Shown: positions 24,210 to 34,168, numbered from the stretch's first letter. The stretch is 64,000 nucleotides of DNA from Psychroserpens luteus (GCF_015319355.1 NZ_JADILU010000003.1:62001-126000); one strand, 5' to 3'. The notes: generated from the sequence alone by a model not told the origin. Translations and numbers: made by a program.

Positions 24210-25232
24210 TTATTCTACAGCTAAATAAATTTCTGTAATCCAATTTGCAGGATTAGGCGTTGAGATAGGATCTGTCAAATAAGATTCTAAAACAGGACCT
24301 GTTAAAGGCTCTACAAGATTATTATCTTTTATATAAGCCATGGCTTTGTTCCAAGCTTCTTCAGAATTTGCATAATCACCTCTAAGAACTGTTTTAACAG
24401 CTTTGAAAGGTTCTAATTGTCCTGTTAAAACATTAGGATTAGTCGTCACTATTTTAGATGACGTTGGGATACAGCATGAAAACATAACAGTATTGTTTTC
24501 TGTATCCCATTTATGATAAAGTACAAAAGGTTTTCCTGCCATTGTGATGTTATTTGATATGGCATAACCACCAATGTTTGACATCATTTCTTGCTTATTC
24601 TGTTCTAAATCTTCCATTTTACAAGACATGGTATTGTATAAATAAAAACCACCACTATGTTGTGTAATACCTTCTACAGTGATGCTGTATTTTTTTATAT
24701 CTGCTTGTACAATACTATCTAGTTTGAAAAGACCTCTTTCAAAATCTGGTGCTGTATTTTTTTCTATAGAACCAGCAAACGCAACATACATTTTAGTCAT
24801 AAAATCTTGCTTGCCATCCATGCTCCAAGTTACTTTTGTGCCTTTTTCTACTTGCTCAAAAGTCCAATTTATATTTGAAATTGATTCAAATGGTTTTACA
24901 AACTCGATCTGTTGATTTATCTTTTTATTATTGAGCACATCAACGGTTTCTGCATTACCAATACCTAAAATTTCACCTTCCCAACTGTATCCTGCGCCAA
25001 CACCAGACGTTTTATCATTAAACGTAAGTATAGCATTGGTATCCTTTTCTATCCAAGGCGAGAATCGTGGCCATTCTTTAAAATCGTTAACTACATCATA
25101 AACTACAGGAGTTGGAGCTTTAATGATTTTGCTTCTATTGAATTCATAATCATTGGGTTGTACCGCAATATATATAGCAAAACCTATAAAGAGAATGAGT
25201 AATAAAAAGAGAATATATTTAAATGCTTTCAT
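24210..25232 (-). CDS. SRPBCC (START/Bet v1-like) protein with GyrI-like C-terminal domain
   Basis: The likely start is the Met at 25232 (MKAFKYILF), which gives a signal-anchor; the frame extends to 25277 but adds 15 residues unlike a signal. Residues 30-185 form an SRPBCC ligand-binding domain (Y-D-V-V-N-D-F-K-E-W-P-R-F-S-P-W). Residues 190-340 resemble the GyrI/AraC effector-binding fold (Y-H-K-W-D..., L-E-S-Y-L-T-D-P). Binds hydrophobic ligands by family; actual ligand unknown. Single membrane anchor. Confidence 0.8.
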   Translation of the reverse strand: MKAFKYILFLLLILFIGFAIYIAVQPNDYEFNRSKIIKAPTPVVYDVVNDFKEWPRFSPWIEKDTNAILTFNDKTSGVGAGYSWEGEILGIGNAETVDVLNNKKINQQIEFVKPFESISNINWTFEQVEKGTKVTWSMDGKQDFMTKMYVAFAGSIEKNTAPDFERGLFKLDSIVQADIKKYSITVEGITQHSGGFYLYNTMSCKMEDLEQNKQEMMSNIGGYAISNNITMAGKPFVLYHKWDTENNTVMFSCCIPTSSKIVTTNPNVLTGQLEPFKAVKTVLRGDYANSEEAWNKAMAYIKDNNLVEPLTGPVLESYLTDPISTPNPANWITEIYLAVE

Positions 25233-25311
25233 TATGAATTTTGTAGTTAAATTAATTAGGTAATCAAAGATAATCAATTTTAAGAGATGTGAGAAAATAG
25301 GTATAAATGTT

Positions 25312-25319
25312 TACATTTG
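25312..25319 (+). promoter_or_regulatory. candidate -7 element for the DPP III gene
   Basis: TACATTTG matches TAnnTTTG, 25 bp before the ATG at 25345, at the distance expected for a Bacteroidota sigma-ABfr promoter. The -33 TTG is not obvious. Confidence 0.4.
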
Positions 25320-25344
25320 TGAGACAATAATTAAATTTTTAAAA

Positions 25345-27384
25345 ATGAAATTAAAACAGATATTAGCTCTTGCTATTTTTACTAGTGTTATGTTCTCATG
25401 TGGAGAAGATAAAAAAGTTGAAAAGGTAGAGTCTGAGAAAGTAGAAAAAACTGCAGATTTTGACTTTAATGTAGAACAATTTGCAGATATTAAAGTATTA
25501 CGTTATCAAATTCCAGGATGGGAGGATTTGACTTTAAAAGAACAAAAATTAGTATATTATTTGACACAAGCAGGTTTGTCTGGACGTGATATCATGTGGA
25601 ATATGAATTACAGACATAATTTAAAAATTAGAAAAGCTTTAGAAAATGTGTATGCTACTTATGATGGAGACAAAAAATCAAATGATTGGCAAGCTTTTGA
25701 AACTTATTTAAAACGTTTTTGGTTTTCTAACGGAATTCACCATCACTATTCAAATGATAAAATTAAGCCTGAATTTTCTTCGGATTACCTAAAAGGCTTA
25801 TTAGCTAAAACAAACACAACTTTAGAAGGTGAAGCGTTTGATGTTATTTTCAATGATAAAGATGCTAAAAAAGTAAATTTAGCTAATGGTGTAGACAACG
25901 TTCTTATGTCTGCTGTAAATTTTTATGGACCAGATGTAACTACTGCTGATGTTGAATCTTTCTACGGAAAAAAGACATCTCCAAATCCAGAGAAACCATT
26001 ATCATATGGTCTAAACTCACAATTGGTAAAAGTTGATGGTGTGTTAACAGAGCGTGTTTATAAATCTGGCGGATTATATGGCGAAGCTATAGATGAAATC
26101 GTAAAATGGTTGGAATTAGCTCAAGGTGTTGCAGAAAATAAAGCACAAGGTGATGCACTTGGTTTATTAATCTCTTATTACAAAACTGGAGATTTACAAA
26201 CTTGGGATGATTACAACGTTGCTTGGACAGCTGCAACCGAAGGAAATATCGATTACATCAATAGTTTTATTGAAGTATACAACGATCCTGCAGGTTATAG
26301 AGGTTCTTATGAAGGTATTGTACAAATCAAAGATTTTGATATGTCTGAGAAGATGTCTGTTTTATCTGAAAACGCACAATGGTTTGAAGATAACTCTCCT
26401 TTAATGGATGCTCACAAAAAAGATAGTGTTGTAGGTGTTACTTACAAAGTTGTAAACGTTGCAGGAGAAGCAGGAGATTCGTCTCCAAGTACTCCAATTG
26501 GTGTTAATTTACCAAATGCAAACTGGATTCGTGCTGCTGTTGGTAGTAAGTCTGTATCATTAGGGAATATTATCCATGCTTATAATAATGCAGGAAGTAC
26601 AGGACGTTTAAAAGAGTTTGTAAACGATGATGAAGAATTTGAATTAGAAGAAAAATATGGTCAAGTAGCAGATAAGTTACACACTGCACTTCATGAAGTG
26701 ATTGGTCATGCGTCTGGACAATTAAACCCTGGAGTTGGAGAAACAAAACAAACGCTTAAAAAATATGCGTCTACTTTAGAAGAAGGTCGTGCAGATTTAG
26801 TTGGATTATACTATTTATATAATCCTAAATTACAAGAACTAGGTTTGGTTGATGATTGGAAATCTGTTGGTAAAGCAGCTTACGATGGTTACATTAGAAA
26901 CGGACTAATGACTCAATTAATTAGATTGAATCTAGGAGATGATGTTGAAGAAGCACATATGGTTAACAGACAATGGGTTTCTGCTTGGGCTTTTGAAAAA
27001 GGAAAAGCAGATAATGTTATTGAAAAAGTAACTCGAGATGGTAAAACGTATTTCAATATTAATGATTACGAAAAATTACATGAGTTATTCGGACAATTAT
27101 TAAGAGAAACACAACGTATCAAATCTGAAGGTGATTATAAAGCAGTATCAGATTTAGTTGAAGGTTACGGAGTAAAAGTAGATCAAGCTATTCATGCAGA
27201 AGTTTTAGAACGTAATAAGCAATTTACAGGTGCTCCTTATAGCGGTTTTGTAAATCCAGTTCTTGTTGCAGAGAAAAATGATGATGGAGAAATTACTGGA
27301 GTTAAAGTGACACAACCAAATACATTTGAAGGGCAAATGATGAGATATAGTAAGGATTATGGTTTTCTTCCTACGGAAAATTAA
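25345..27384 (+). CDS. dipeptidyl-peptidase III family metallopeptidase (M49), lipoprotein
   Basis: 679 aa, full length. Lipobox F-S-C near residue 19. The M49 zinc motif H-E-V-I-G-H (about 450-455) and the second motif E-E-G-R-A-D (about 478-483) are intact, so it should be catalytically active and remove dipeptides from peptide N-termini. The lipid anchor puts it in the envelope, unlike the cytosolic eukaryotic DPP III. A hairpin terminator follows directly at 27407. Confidence 0.92.
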   Translation: MKLKQILALAIFTSVMFSCGEDKKVEKVESEKVEKTADFDFNVEQFADIKVLRYQIPGWEDLTLKEQKLVYYLTQAGLSGRDIMWNMNYRHNLKIRKALENVYATYDGDKKSNDWQAFETYLKRFWFSNGIHHHYSNDKIKPEFSSDYLKGLLAKTNTTLEGEAFDVIFNDKDAKKVNLANGVDNVLMSAVNFYGPDVTTADVESFYGKKTSPNPEKPLSYGLNSQLVKVDGVLTERVYKSGGLYGEAIDEIVKWLELAQGVAENKAQGDALGLLISYYKTGDLQTWDDYNVAWTAATEGNIDYINSFIEVYNDPAGYRGSYEGIVQIKDFDMSEKMSVLSENAQWFEDNSPLMDAHKKDSVVGVTYKVVNVAGEAGDSSPSTPIGVNLPNANWIRAAVGSKSVSLGNIIHAYNNAGSTGRLKEFVNDDEEFELEEKYGQVADKLHTALHEVIGHASGQLNPGVGETKQTLKKYASTLEEGRADLVGLYYLYNPKLQELGLVDDWKSVGKAAYDGYIRNGLMTQLIRLNLGDDVEEAHMVNRQWVSAWAFEKGKADNVIEKVTRDGKTYFNINDYEKLHELFGQLLRETQRIKSEGDYKAVSDLVEGYGVKVDQAIHAEVLERNKQFTGAPYSGFVNPVLVAEKNDDGEITGVKVTQPNTFEGQMMRYSKDYGFLPTEN

Positions 27385-27406
27385 AAACCTCACAAATGGA
27401 TTGATA

Positions 27407-27439
27407 AAAAGGATGTAATGAAAATTATATCCTTTTTTT
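27407..27439 (+). terminator. intrinsic terminator after the DPP III gene
   Basis: AAAGGATGTAAT pairs with ATTATATCCTTT, followed by a run of T. Located 23 bp past the stop codon at 27384. Confidence 0.75.
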
Positions 27440-27805
27440 GTCAAAACTATATCTTAATTAATAACCTGTAAGGTTTTCAAAACCTGATAGGTTTAAAGAA
27501 AAGTCAGATTAGGCAATTGTAATCACTGTTTGTTTTTCAACAGTTATGGTATGGTCGTTGTTTCTTTGTATGTTGTTGGTGGAAAATACCAACAAAGGCC
27601 TAAAAGAGAATTACATCCTTTTTTTATTGACACTAAACTTCAATAAGATAAGATTAATGGCGAGTAATGTAAGTATAGAATAAATGACTATCATGATTGG
27701 TGTTTGTTAATCATCGTTGGACTTGGATTTTGTCATCATAAGCCTTACAAATTGTATGCAAAAAATCCCCAAAAAGAGGATTTTTATATCGTATCATCGT
27801 TTGGT
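27440..27805. other. non-coding gap with small inverted repeats
   Basis: Holds AACCTGTAAGGTT (27463-27475) beside AAAACCTGATAGGTTT (27479-27494), a repeated hairpin unit, and a terminator at 27761 for the minus-strand gene to the right. No gene seen in the remaining bases. Confidence 0.5.
27761..27785 (-). terminator. intrinsic terminator of the outer-membrane protein operon
   Basis: AAAAATCC pairs with GGATTTTT around a 9-base loop; the A-run on the plus strand gives a U-tract for the minus-strand transcript ending at 27806. Confidence 0.7.
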
Positions 27806-28426
27806 TTATAAAAAGCTAAAACCTATTCCGAAGTTAAAATTAGGAATACCTGAAGTCTCAATTCCAGGGATTTCTGGGATGTCTTCAGAAGTGGTTTGAG
27901 TACCATCGTTATTTGTGACTACAATAAACTCTGGGATATCACCAAAACCATATCCTACCTCAATTCTAAAATAGAATGTGCGACCTAGTTTTGCACCTAG
28001 TTTTAAGTTTATTGTGTTAAACTCAATTTTTCCTGTTCCGTCTTCAATAGAGCCATTATCAAATTCTGTTTCTGTAAAAGTGCCTTCTCCATCAAATGAG
28101 AAATAAGATAAACCACCATATAATCCTTTGCCTTTTTTATTGAAATAAATATTTGTACCTATCTCAAAATTATTATAGTTGATAGATGTTTCGTCTACGG
28201 TTTTAGAAAGCGACATCCAATCTATTGCCAAAGCAACTCTATTGCCTAAAAGAGGGGTTACATACTCTGCATTTGCTGTAATAATGTTTGGTACACCAAC
28301 TTTGACACCTATTCTAAGTGGTTTAATACTTTTTGTTGAGTCATCGTCATCTTGTGCAAATAGAGGTTGTGAAAAGATGAGCATTAGACAACACAGCCAA
28401 GCGATATTTGTGTTTTTTTGTTTCAT
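27806..28426 (-). CDS. outer-membrane beta-barrel-like protein
   Basis: 206 aa with a signal peptide (ending L-F-A-Q, about residue 24), alternating hydrophobic strands, and a C-terminal F-G-I-G-F-S-F-L typical of a last barrel strand. Likely an 8-stranded outer-membrane protein. It follows the lipocalin-like lipoprotein gene by 3 bp, so the two are co-transcribed. Ligand or role unknown. Confidence 0.75.
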   Translation of the reverse strand: MKQKNTNIAWLCCLMLIFSQPLFAQDDDDSTKSIKPLRIGVKVGVPNIITANAEYVTPLLGNRVALAIDWMSLSKTVDETSINYNNFEIGTNIYFNKKGKGLYGGLSYFSFDGEGTFTETEFDNGSIEDGTGKIEFNTINLKLGAKLGRTFYFRIEVGYGFGDIPEFIVVTNNDGTQTTSEDIPEIPGIETSGIPNFNFGIGFSFL

Positions 28427-28429
28427 AAT

Positions 28430-28846
28430 TTATAGTTTAGTATATGTATCTGTATAAACGTCACCACCATCAGAATCTTTAAGAGTTAGCGTTGTGCTGT
28501 TAAGCGTTAAAATTTCCGAAGTAAACGTTTCGTTATTTAAAGATAATAAAATATTATTACCGTTAATGGTATAATTTACAGATTCAGATCCTGTGTCCTC
28601 ACAGTTAACGCCTTCAAAATAAGCGAATGTTACTTGACTAGTAGTAAATGTTGCAGTATCCATAAGATCACAGTCGTTAAGCGTATCTGCTTCACCATTT
28701 GTTGTACTAGATGTATAGCGCCAAGACCCAATAATCTTTGCTTGATTGTCTCCAGTTGTATCACCAGAACTGTCATCGTCACTACTACATGCAAAAGTTG
28801 CAATTGAGATAAAGGCGATAATACATACATTTTTAATTGTTTTCAT
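28430..28846 (-). CDS. lipocalin-like lipoprotein
   Basis: 138 aa. Lipobox T-F-A-C-S-S-D-D-D (Cys about 20), then I-I-G-S-W-R-Y-T-S at the start of the mature domain and C-terminal strand pairs ending D-V-Y-T-D-T-Y-T-K-L, as in flavobacterial lipocalin-like proteins. Small-molecule binding is inferred from fold only. First gene of the pair with the barrel protein. Confidence 0.8.
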   Translation of the reverse strand: MKTIKNVCIIAFISIATFACSSDDDSSGDTTGDNQAKIIGSWRYTSSTTNGEADTLNDCDLMDTATFTTSQVTFAYFEGVNCEDTGSESVNYTINGNNILLSLNNETFTSEILTLNSTTLTLKDSDGGDVYTDTYTKL

Positions 28847-28902
28847 AAGTATAAGTTTTATTGAATTAATAGATGTACAATGTAGGAAAGCACTTTATAC
28901 AA

Positions 28903-28927
28903 AAAAATCCCCAATACAGGGGATTTT
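28903..28927 (-). terminator. intrinsic terminator after the LRR T9SS gene
   Basis: AAAAATCCCC and GGGGATTTTT form a 10-bp stem with a short loop between the end of the gene at 29013 and the lipoprotein start at 28846. Confidence 0.8.
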
Positions 28928-29012
28928 TAAAATAGTTGATTTTAAGAATTCAAATCTCCCTATGAATTAATAGCGAATCAACTATCGTTATTAATAAACA
29001 ACTAACTATTAT

Positions 29013-30941
29013 TTATTGTTTGATGATTTTTTTAGTGATTTGCCTGTCTTCCGAAAACAATTTTAAAACATAAAGTCCGCTTGATAAGCTACTTAAATCT
29101 AAAGAGGCAATAGATGTATTGAAGGTTTGCTCTAATATTATTTTACCATTTACGTCTGCTAATGATGTTTTAAATTCACCTTGAATCCCAACATCTAGTG
29201 TTAACCAATTTTTTACTGGGTTTGGATAGGTTTTAATTTTAAAAATGTCATTGTCATTAATAGAGAGAGAACTATCAACTGTAAGTGAAATATCTGCTCT
29301 TTCTATAATTAAGTCTGCAACAATTGTATTTGTAATTTCACAATGGTAAATACCACTATCACTTTCTTGTGTGTTAAGTATTGTAAACGTATTGTTTGTT
29401 GCATCTGTAATTAACACATCATCTTTAAACCATTGGTATTCGTTATTCATTGCTGTGTTTTCAGATTCTCTGTTAATATTTTCGTCTTGTATTGTGAACG
29501 TAATATCTAATTCTGTACCCATCTCAATGGTCTCAGGTACATCTGGTGTGCGTTGAGGTGAATATTGAAAGAACGCGTAATTATTTGCCAGTATAAAAGG
29601 TTCTAAGTCACTAAAATCAAAATTGTTGAGAGTAGCATAAATATTTGCATTAGAAGCATTAAAAGGTAAGGTTCCTTCAAATTTATTATCGTCAAGAAAT
29701 ATACTTGTTAGGTTAGTTAGATTACTAAAACTACTTGGCAGAGTACCTTCAAAATTATTAGTAGCAAGATTTAAAATTGTAAGGTTGGTTAAATTGCCCA
29801 TTTCTGATGGAATCGTACCTGTAAATTCATTGTTCCCCAAAGTTAAACTAGTTAGGTTTGTTAAATTAGAAATAGTAGGAGGTAAGTCTCCTGTTAGCAT
29901 ATTTGAATAAAGATTTATAGCTTTTAATTGATCAAAGACTCCAATTTCAGTTGGAAGATTTCCAGTTAAATTATTGTTATAAAGATTAATGCCAACGACC
30001 TTGTTGTTTTCATTAGTTACAACACCTTCCCATGACCAAAGTGATTTTGTAGTGTCTAGCCAGTTGATTGAAGAGGTCCAATTGTCTCCATCAGTATTGT
30101 TGTAAAAACTAACTAGTGTTGCATAATCTGGACTCGTAGTTGGGTCTACATAAGTTGTGTTTAATTTTGATATTTTATTGTTAGATTGTTGTGCTAATAA
30201 GATATTACTACCATCCAGCAATAAATCCCAAGCAGTACCAATCCCTGAAATTATTGATTCTGGAGTAGCATTTTCATCTAATAGGTCTAACTTGTTTATA
30301 TAATTATTACTATAATATAAGTTATCTCCTTCTACTTTTACCTCTAGTACGCCTTGAGCAGCAACGACATCAACTAAAGTTGGATTGCTTTGGGTAATAT
30401 CTATTTTTGAAATACCATAAGTACTTCTTGTCATATATAAATCGTTGCCATAAATATCAATGTCATTTACATAGCCACTTAAACCAGTGATAAGTGTTTC
30501 AATAGTTGGATTAGTTTGAGTATAATCAAAACGAATAATACCGCCATTATCATAAGCTCTTATACTCACATACATAAAATTATCTTTAACGACTACGCCA
30601 AAGGGTGAATTCAAAGCACTTATTACAGGTACTACTGTCGGGTTGGTTGCCGTAATATCTACCTTTGATACGGTTCCTGCCAAAGTTGTGAAATACATAT
30701 CATTACCAATAATCACCATTTTAGTCGCAAAAGATATATTATTCACAAAATCAACAGCGACAGGGTTTGTGGCTGTCATATCTATTTTTTGAATTTTTTG
30801 TACGCCAACATCTGTAACAAAAAGTGTATTACCACTTTTGGCTATTCCTACAGGACTCGTAAGACCTGTAACATAGTCTGAGATTTGGGCAGTCATACTA
30901 ATTGTACAACAAAAACTTAATACTAGTAATACTCGTTTCAT
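29013..30941 (-). CDS. large secreted T9SS protein with beta-propeller-like and leucine-rich repeats
   Basis: 642 aa. Signal peptide ending M-T-A-Q (about 19). Residues 20-270 carry repeated G-x-x-L-Y/F-V-T/S and K-I-D-I/M-T-x-x-N-P units of a propeller. Residues 300-450 carry bacterial LRRs (L-P-T-E-I-G, L-T-N-L-T-x-L, N-x-F-x-G-T-L-P), 465-560 look like an Ig-like domain, and the C-terminal 75 residues are a T9SS type A sorting domain (Y-P-N-P-V-K-N-W, then G-L-Y-V-L-K). Exported and attached to the surface; probably adhesive or substrate-binding. Confidence 0.88.
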   Translation of the reverse strand: MKRVLLVLSFCCTISMTAQISDYVTGLTSPVGIAKSGNTLFVTDVGVQKIQKIDMTATNPVAVDFVNNISFATKMVIIGNDMYFTTLAGTVSKVDITATNPTVVPVISALNSPFGVVVKDNFMYVSIRAYDNGGIIRFDYTQTNPTIETLITGLSGYVNDIDIYGNDLYMTRSTYGISKIDITQSNPTLVDVVAAQGVLEVKVEGDNLYYSNNYINKLDLLDENATPESIISGIGTAWDLLLDGSNILLAQQSNNKISKLNTTYVDPTTSPDYATLVSFYNNTDGDNWTSSINWLDTTKSLWSWEGVVTNENNKVVGINLYNNNLTGNLPTEIGVFDQLKAINLYSNMLTGDLPPTISNLTNLTSLTLGNNEFTGTIPSEMGNLTNLTILNLATNNFEGTLPSSFSNLTNLTSIFLDDNKFEGTLPFNASNANIYATLNNFDFSDLEPFILANNYAFFQYSPQRTPDVPETIEMGTELDITFTIQDENINRESENTAMNNEYQWFKDDVLITDATNNTFTILNTQESDSGIYHCEITNTIVADLIIERADISLTVDSSLSINDNDIFKIKTYPNPVKNWLTLDVGIQGEFKTSLADVNGKIILEQTFNTSIASLDLSSLSSGLYVLKLFSEDRQITKKIIKQ

Positions 30942-30996
30942 AATGCTTTGATTTAAATTAATAGCACTCCAAACTTATGAATTGATGTAAATTAAA

Positions 30997-31020
30997 AAAA
31001 TACCCAATTGAGGGTATTTT
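30997..31020 (-). terminator. intrinsic terminator after the HK-RR operon
   Basis: AAAATACCC pairs with GGGTATTTT; it lies downstream of the response regulator stop at 31071 on the minus strand. Confidence 0.75.
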
Positions 31021-31070
31021 ATGTTTTAAACTTATTTTATAATATGAAGTTACAAGACTCAATTAATAAG

Positions 31071-31694
31071 CTAAAACTTGTACTTCTTCTCTAGTGCATA
31101 TCGCATTAACTCACCTTTCCCACTCAAGCCTAAAATACGAGCCATGTTTTTACGATGCGTATCAACAGTATGAATACCAATAAATAGTTCGTCTGCAATT
31201 TCACGTGAGGTTTTACCCAGTCCAATAAGTTCTAGGATTTCTATTTGTCGTTTAGTTAGTATGCCTTTGGTTTTAGTTGAGTTTTCAGAATTTATAACGT
31301 TAGTGTTGATATTTGCATCAAAATACGTCTCACCATTAGAAACAGATCTAATTGCGCTTAAGACTTCATTAAGCGATGAATTTTTTAAAATGTAACCCTT
31401 TGCTCCAGCATCGAGCATTTGTTGGATGGCATCTGTTTGGTCAAACATGGAGAAAGCTAGGACTTTAATTTCTGGGTTTGATTCTATAATACGCTTAGTA
31501 GCTTCAATACCATCCATTTTTGGCATTCTAATGTCTGTTAGTACAACCGTAGGTCGTTTTTTTTCTACGATTTCTAATAGTTCTTCACCATCATTAGCAG
31601 TACCAATAATAGAAATGTCATCTTCATATTCTAATAGTAATTTTATACCATCAATAAGTGATTGATGATCTTCTGCTATGGCTAATCGTATCAT
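31071..31694 (-). CDS. NarL/FixJ-type response regulator
   Basis: 207 aa. Receiver domain with the acidic pocket (A-E-D-H), phospho-acceptor Asp in V-V-L-T-D-I-R-M-P (about 54), Lys in I-L-K-N-S (about 105), then a LuxR-type HTH (T-K-R-Q-I-E-I-L-E-L-I-G-L-G-K-T-S-R-E-I-A). Its ATG overlaps the kinase TGA (ATGA), so it is translationally coupled to the upstream histidine kinase. Target genes unknown. Confidence 0.95.
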   Translation of the reverse strand: MIRLAIAEDHQSLIDGIKLLLEYEDDISIIGTANDGEELLEIVEKKRPTVVLTDIRMPKMDGIEATKRIIESNPEIKVLAFSMFDQTDAIQQMLDAGAKGYILKNSSLNEVLSAIRSVSNGETYFDANINTNVINSENSTKTKGILTKRQIEILELIGLGKTSREIADELFIGIHTVDTHRKNMARILGLSGKGELMRYALEKKYKF

Positions 31695-33568
31695 ATTGGT
31701 ATATCTATTATTATCGTTGTACCTTGGTTGTTCTCAGACTCTATAGTCATTGTGCCATTGAGATGTTCTACACGTTTGTCTATGCTGCTTATTCCCATAC
31801 CTTTATTAGTTTTGGTCACTTGGCTTGGGCTAAAACCTTTACCATTATCTTCCACCATAATGTTCAAACTATCTTCATGATTTGTGATATGAATAGTGAC
31901 TTCAGTTGCATTAGCATGTTTAATAACATTTGTTATTAATTCTTGTATTATTCTGAAAATGGTAAGTTCCAAACTATTTTCTAATCTGTTTTCTAATCCA
32001 TGATCTATAACATCAATCGTAATTTTATTTAATGCTGAAATTTTAGTAGCCATTTCATTTATAGCTTTTAAAAGTCCTTGTTTAGCAATAACACCTGAGT
32101 TTTTTGCGTGTGCAACAGTTCTTACTTTATGATAAGCTTCATCGATAAGTTCATTGGTTTTTGTATAAAGTTCTGGAGTTTGTTTTTCTTTTAATGCATT
32201 GAAGTGTAACTTGACGGTTGCCATCAATCCGCCTAAATCATCATGCAAATCATTAGCAATACGCTGACGTTCTTTTTCTTGACCTTCAATCATGGCGTCT
32301 ATCGTCGTTAATTCTTGTTCTTTGAGTACTGTTGCCAGTTTTTGGGCTTCTAGTTCTTTTTCTTTTTCTGCAATGAGTTGCTTTTTCTTGGTGTTTTTAT
32401 GTGTAAGATAAGCAGTTGAAATTCCAAATATTAATAACATTATTGAACCTATCCAAAGATTTCTTTTTTCACGTTTTTCGGTTTCAATTTCAGCACTAAG
32501 TTGAATGTTTTCTAGTTGATTTTTTTCAGTTTCATATTTGGTTTCATATTCTGAAACTACTTGTAAGTTTTTTGTTTGATTTTGAAGTAACTGTTGCGTA
32601 AGTGCTTTATTTTGAAACGTCAAAGCATTCATTTCGTCTCCTAATGCTTTGTAATTATGGTATTTATATAAATTTACATAACTGTCAAGGATTTTAAATA
32701 TGTAGTCGTCACTCTTAAACGTTAAATCATTTAATATTTTTAATGATTGCTTGAATTTCTTCTGACTGAATAATAGTGAAGCTAAATTAATTTTTAAAGC
32801 AATGTGTTTTTCATTTTCAAAATACCCATGATTGTTACTTAAAAACGCTTCAGCTTTATGAATGTAATAAAAGCTGCTATCTATGTTTTTGGTTATTCTA
32901 TTATGATAGCCAGAATTACTTAGATATAATTTTGCAGTAGTAAAATTTAAAGTGTCATTTGCAAATAATGAATTCACTGTCTTATACTTATGAGCTAAAA
33001 CTTGAGCAGAATCTTTATAAAAATAACGCATCGTAATTTTAAAATCATACAGATATGCTGATTTTTCATCGAATTTTTCATCAGCATATTTTAAATAATT
33101 GTCAATGATATATTGGTACGAAATATCCTTAATTGTGAATAAAGACCTGCTGTATAGTTCTAGAATTAATCTAGAGTTTAAACATATTAAAGATTGGTTT
33201 TTGTCGCTTTCTGAAAGTTTTAAGCTTTCTTTTAATAATTGATAAGCTTTTGTTTCATTACCGTCTTGTAAATAATATTTCAAGGCTTTATTAATATTTA
33301 ATAATGCCTTAGTACTCTTATTATAAGATTTTAAAGGTATTTGAGCAAGGTCAATGTCTTTGAAATGACCATGTTGTATTACGTCAATATATGTTTTTAA
33401 TTGTGTTTTTAAATCGAGGTTTGAAATGAAGTTGAGTTCACTTCTAGCTTTTTCATATTGACCAAAATGACAAGACTTTAAAAAAATACTTTCTTCATTG
33501 TTTCCAAATAGACTATTTGAAAACAAGAAGAAAATAACAATCCATATATGTCGTTTTGAACTAATCAA
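31691..33568 (-). CDS. HisKA_3-type sensor histidine kinase with TPR region
   Basis: Sensor kinase partner of the NarL-type regulator. The frame extends to an ATG at 33685, but that start would overlap the preceding gene by 125 bp. A TTG at 33568, inside the upstream stop (TTGATTAG), places a signal sequence (W-I-V-I-F-F-L-F-S-N-S-L-F-G) at the N-terminus and is preferred. Periplasmic TPR-like helices fill about 40-370, one membrane segment (I-G-S-I-M-L-L-I-F-G-I) lies near 395, and the H-box R-I-A-N-D-L-H-D-D-L-G and ATPase N-box follow. Likely membrane-bound. Confidence 0.85.
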   Translation of the reverse strand: MISSKRHIWIVIFFLFSNSLFGNNEESIFLKSCHFGQYEKARSELNFISNLDLKTQLKTYIDVIQHGHFKDIDLAQIPLKSYNKSTKALLNINKALKYYLQDGNETKAYQLLKESLKLSESDKNQSLICLNSRLILELYSRSLFTIKDISYQYIIDNYLKYADEKFDEKSAYLYDFKITMRYFYKDSAQVLAHKYKTVNSLFANDTLNFTTAKLYLSNSGYHNRITKNIDSSFYYIHKAEAFLSNNHGYFENEKHIALKINLASLLFSQKKFKQSLKILNDLTFKSDDYIFKILDSYVNLYKYHNYKALGDEMNALTFQNKALTQQLLQNQTKNLQVVSEYETKYETEKNQLENIQLSAEIETEKREKRNLWIGSIMLLIFGISTAYLTHKNTKKKQLIAEKEKELEAQKLATVLKEQELTTIDAMIEGQEKERQRIANDLHDDLGGLMATVKLHFNALKEKQTPELYTKTNELIDEAYHKVRTVAHAKNSGVIAKQGLLKAINEMATKISALNKITIDVIDHGLENRLENSLELTIFRIIQELITNVIKHANATEVTIHITNHEDSLNIMVEDNGKGFSPSQVTKTNKGMGISSIDKRVEHLNGTMTIESENNQGTTIIIDIPI

Positions 33569-34154
33569 AAATGCAAATGTCTGGTATACAAAAACCCATT
33601 CCTGGCCATCCCATATTTCCAGGCGATTGAAATGGTTGGTCTGTGCCGCTTTTTCTAAATGCAACTTCGGTATATTCGTCCCCATCTCTTAAATGTGTGT
33701 AAGGATTTAAATATAAGGAGTTATCTAAATCGTTAGGATTAAATAAATCAATAGGAGGTGATAAAACAAATACATTGATTACAGTCACAAGTTTGCTTTC
33801 AATGGGTTTTAATAGTTTTATTTTTTCATTTCTTAAATAGTCGTTCTTTTTAAAAGGGCTTACTTCTAAGTTGAGGTTTAATATTTCGCCTAGTTTTGCT
33901 TCACTGGTATCTGTTGTAAATTTTGGAATTTTTGACCTTACTAATCCCATTGTAATTGCTCCTCTATAATTTTGTAATCTAAATTCACAATTGTATGTGT
34001 GTTCTGTTTTTCCAAAATCATTTTGAACTTTCTCATAACTTTTAATTTTAATATAAATCATATAAAAAGTACCATGATGTTGCGCGCCAAATATGGGTTG
34101 CCAAATATCATTTTTCACTAAACTAAGAGGGAATTTTAAATTTTCATGTGCCAT
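33561..34154 (-). CDS. unknown soluble protein encoded with a papain-like protease
   Basis: 197 aa, no signal or membrane segment. Rich in aromatic and strand-like stretches (P-I-F-G-A-Q-H-H-G-T-F-Y-M-I-Y-I, L-S-P-P-I-D-L-F-N-P) with a Trp/Gly/Pro-rich C-terminus (G-N-M-G-W-P-G-M-G-F-C). No family recognised. It starts 14 bp after the protease gene stop and its stop overlaps the likely TTG start of the histidine kinase, so four genes may form one operon. Confidence 0.6.
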   Translation of the reverse strand: MAHENLKFPLSLVKNDIWQPIFGAQHHGTFYMIYIKIKSYEKVQNDFGKTEHTYNCEFRLQNYRGAITMGLVRSKIPKFTTDTSEAKLGEILNLNLEVSPFKKNDYLRNEKIKLLKPIESKLVTVINVFVLSPPIDLFNPNDLDNSLYLNPYTHLRDGDEYTEVAFRKSGTDQPFQSPGNMGWPGMGFCIPDICIFD

Positions 34155-34168
34155 AATTTGAATGTTTA

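Noticed and set aside
33569-33685. Histidine kinase start at the ATG 33685
   Set aside because: It would overlap the preceding gene by 125 bp and put a non-signal stretch before an otherwise typical signal sequence; the TTG at 33568 is preferred.
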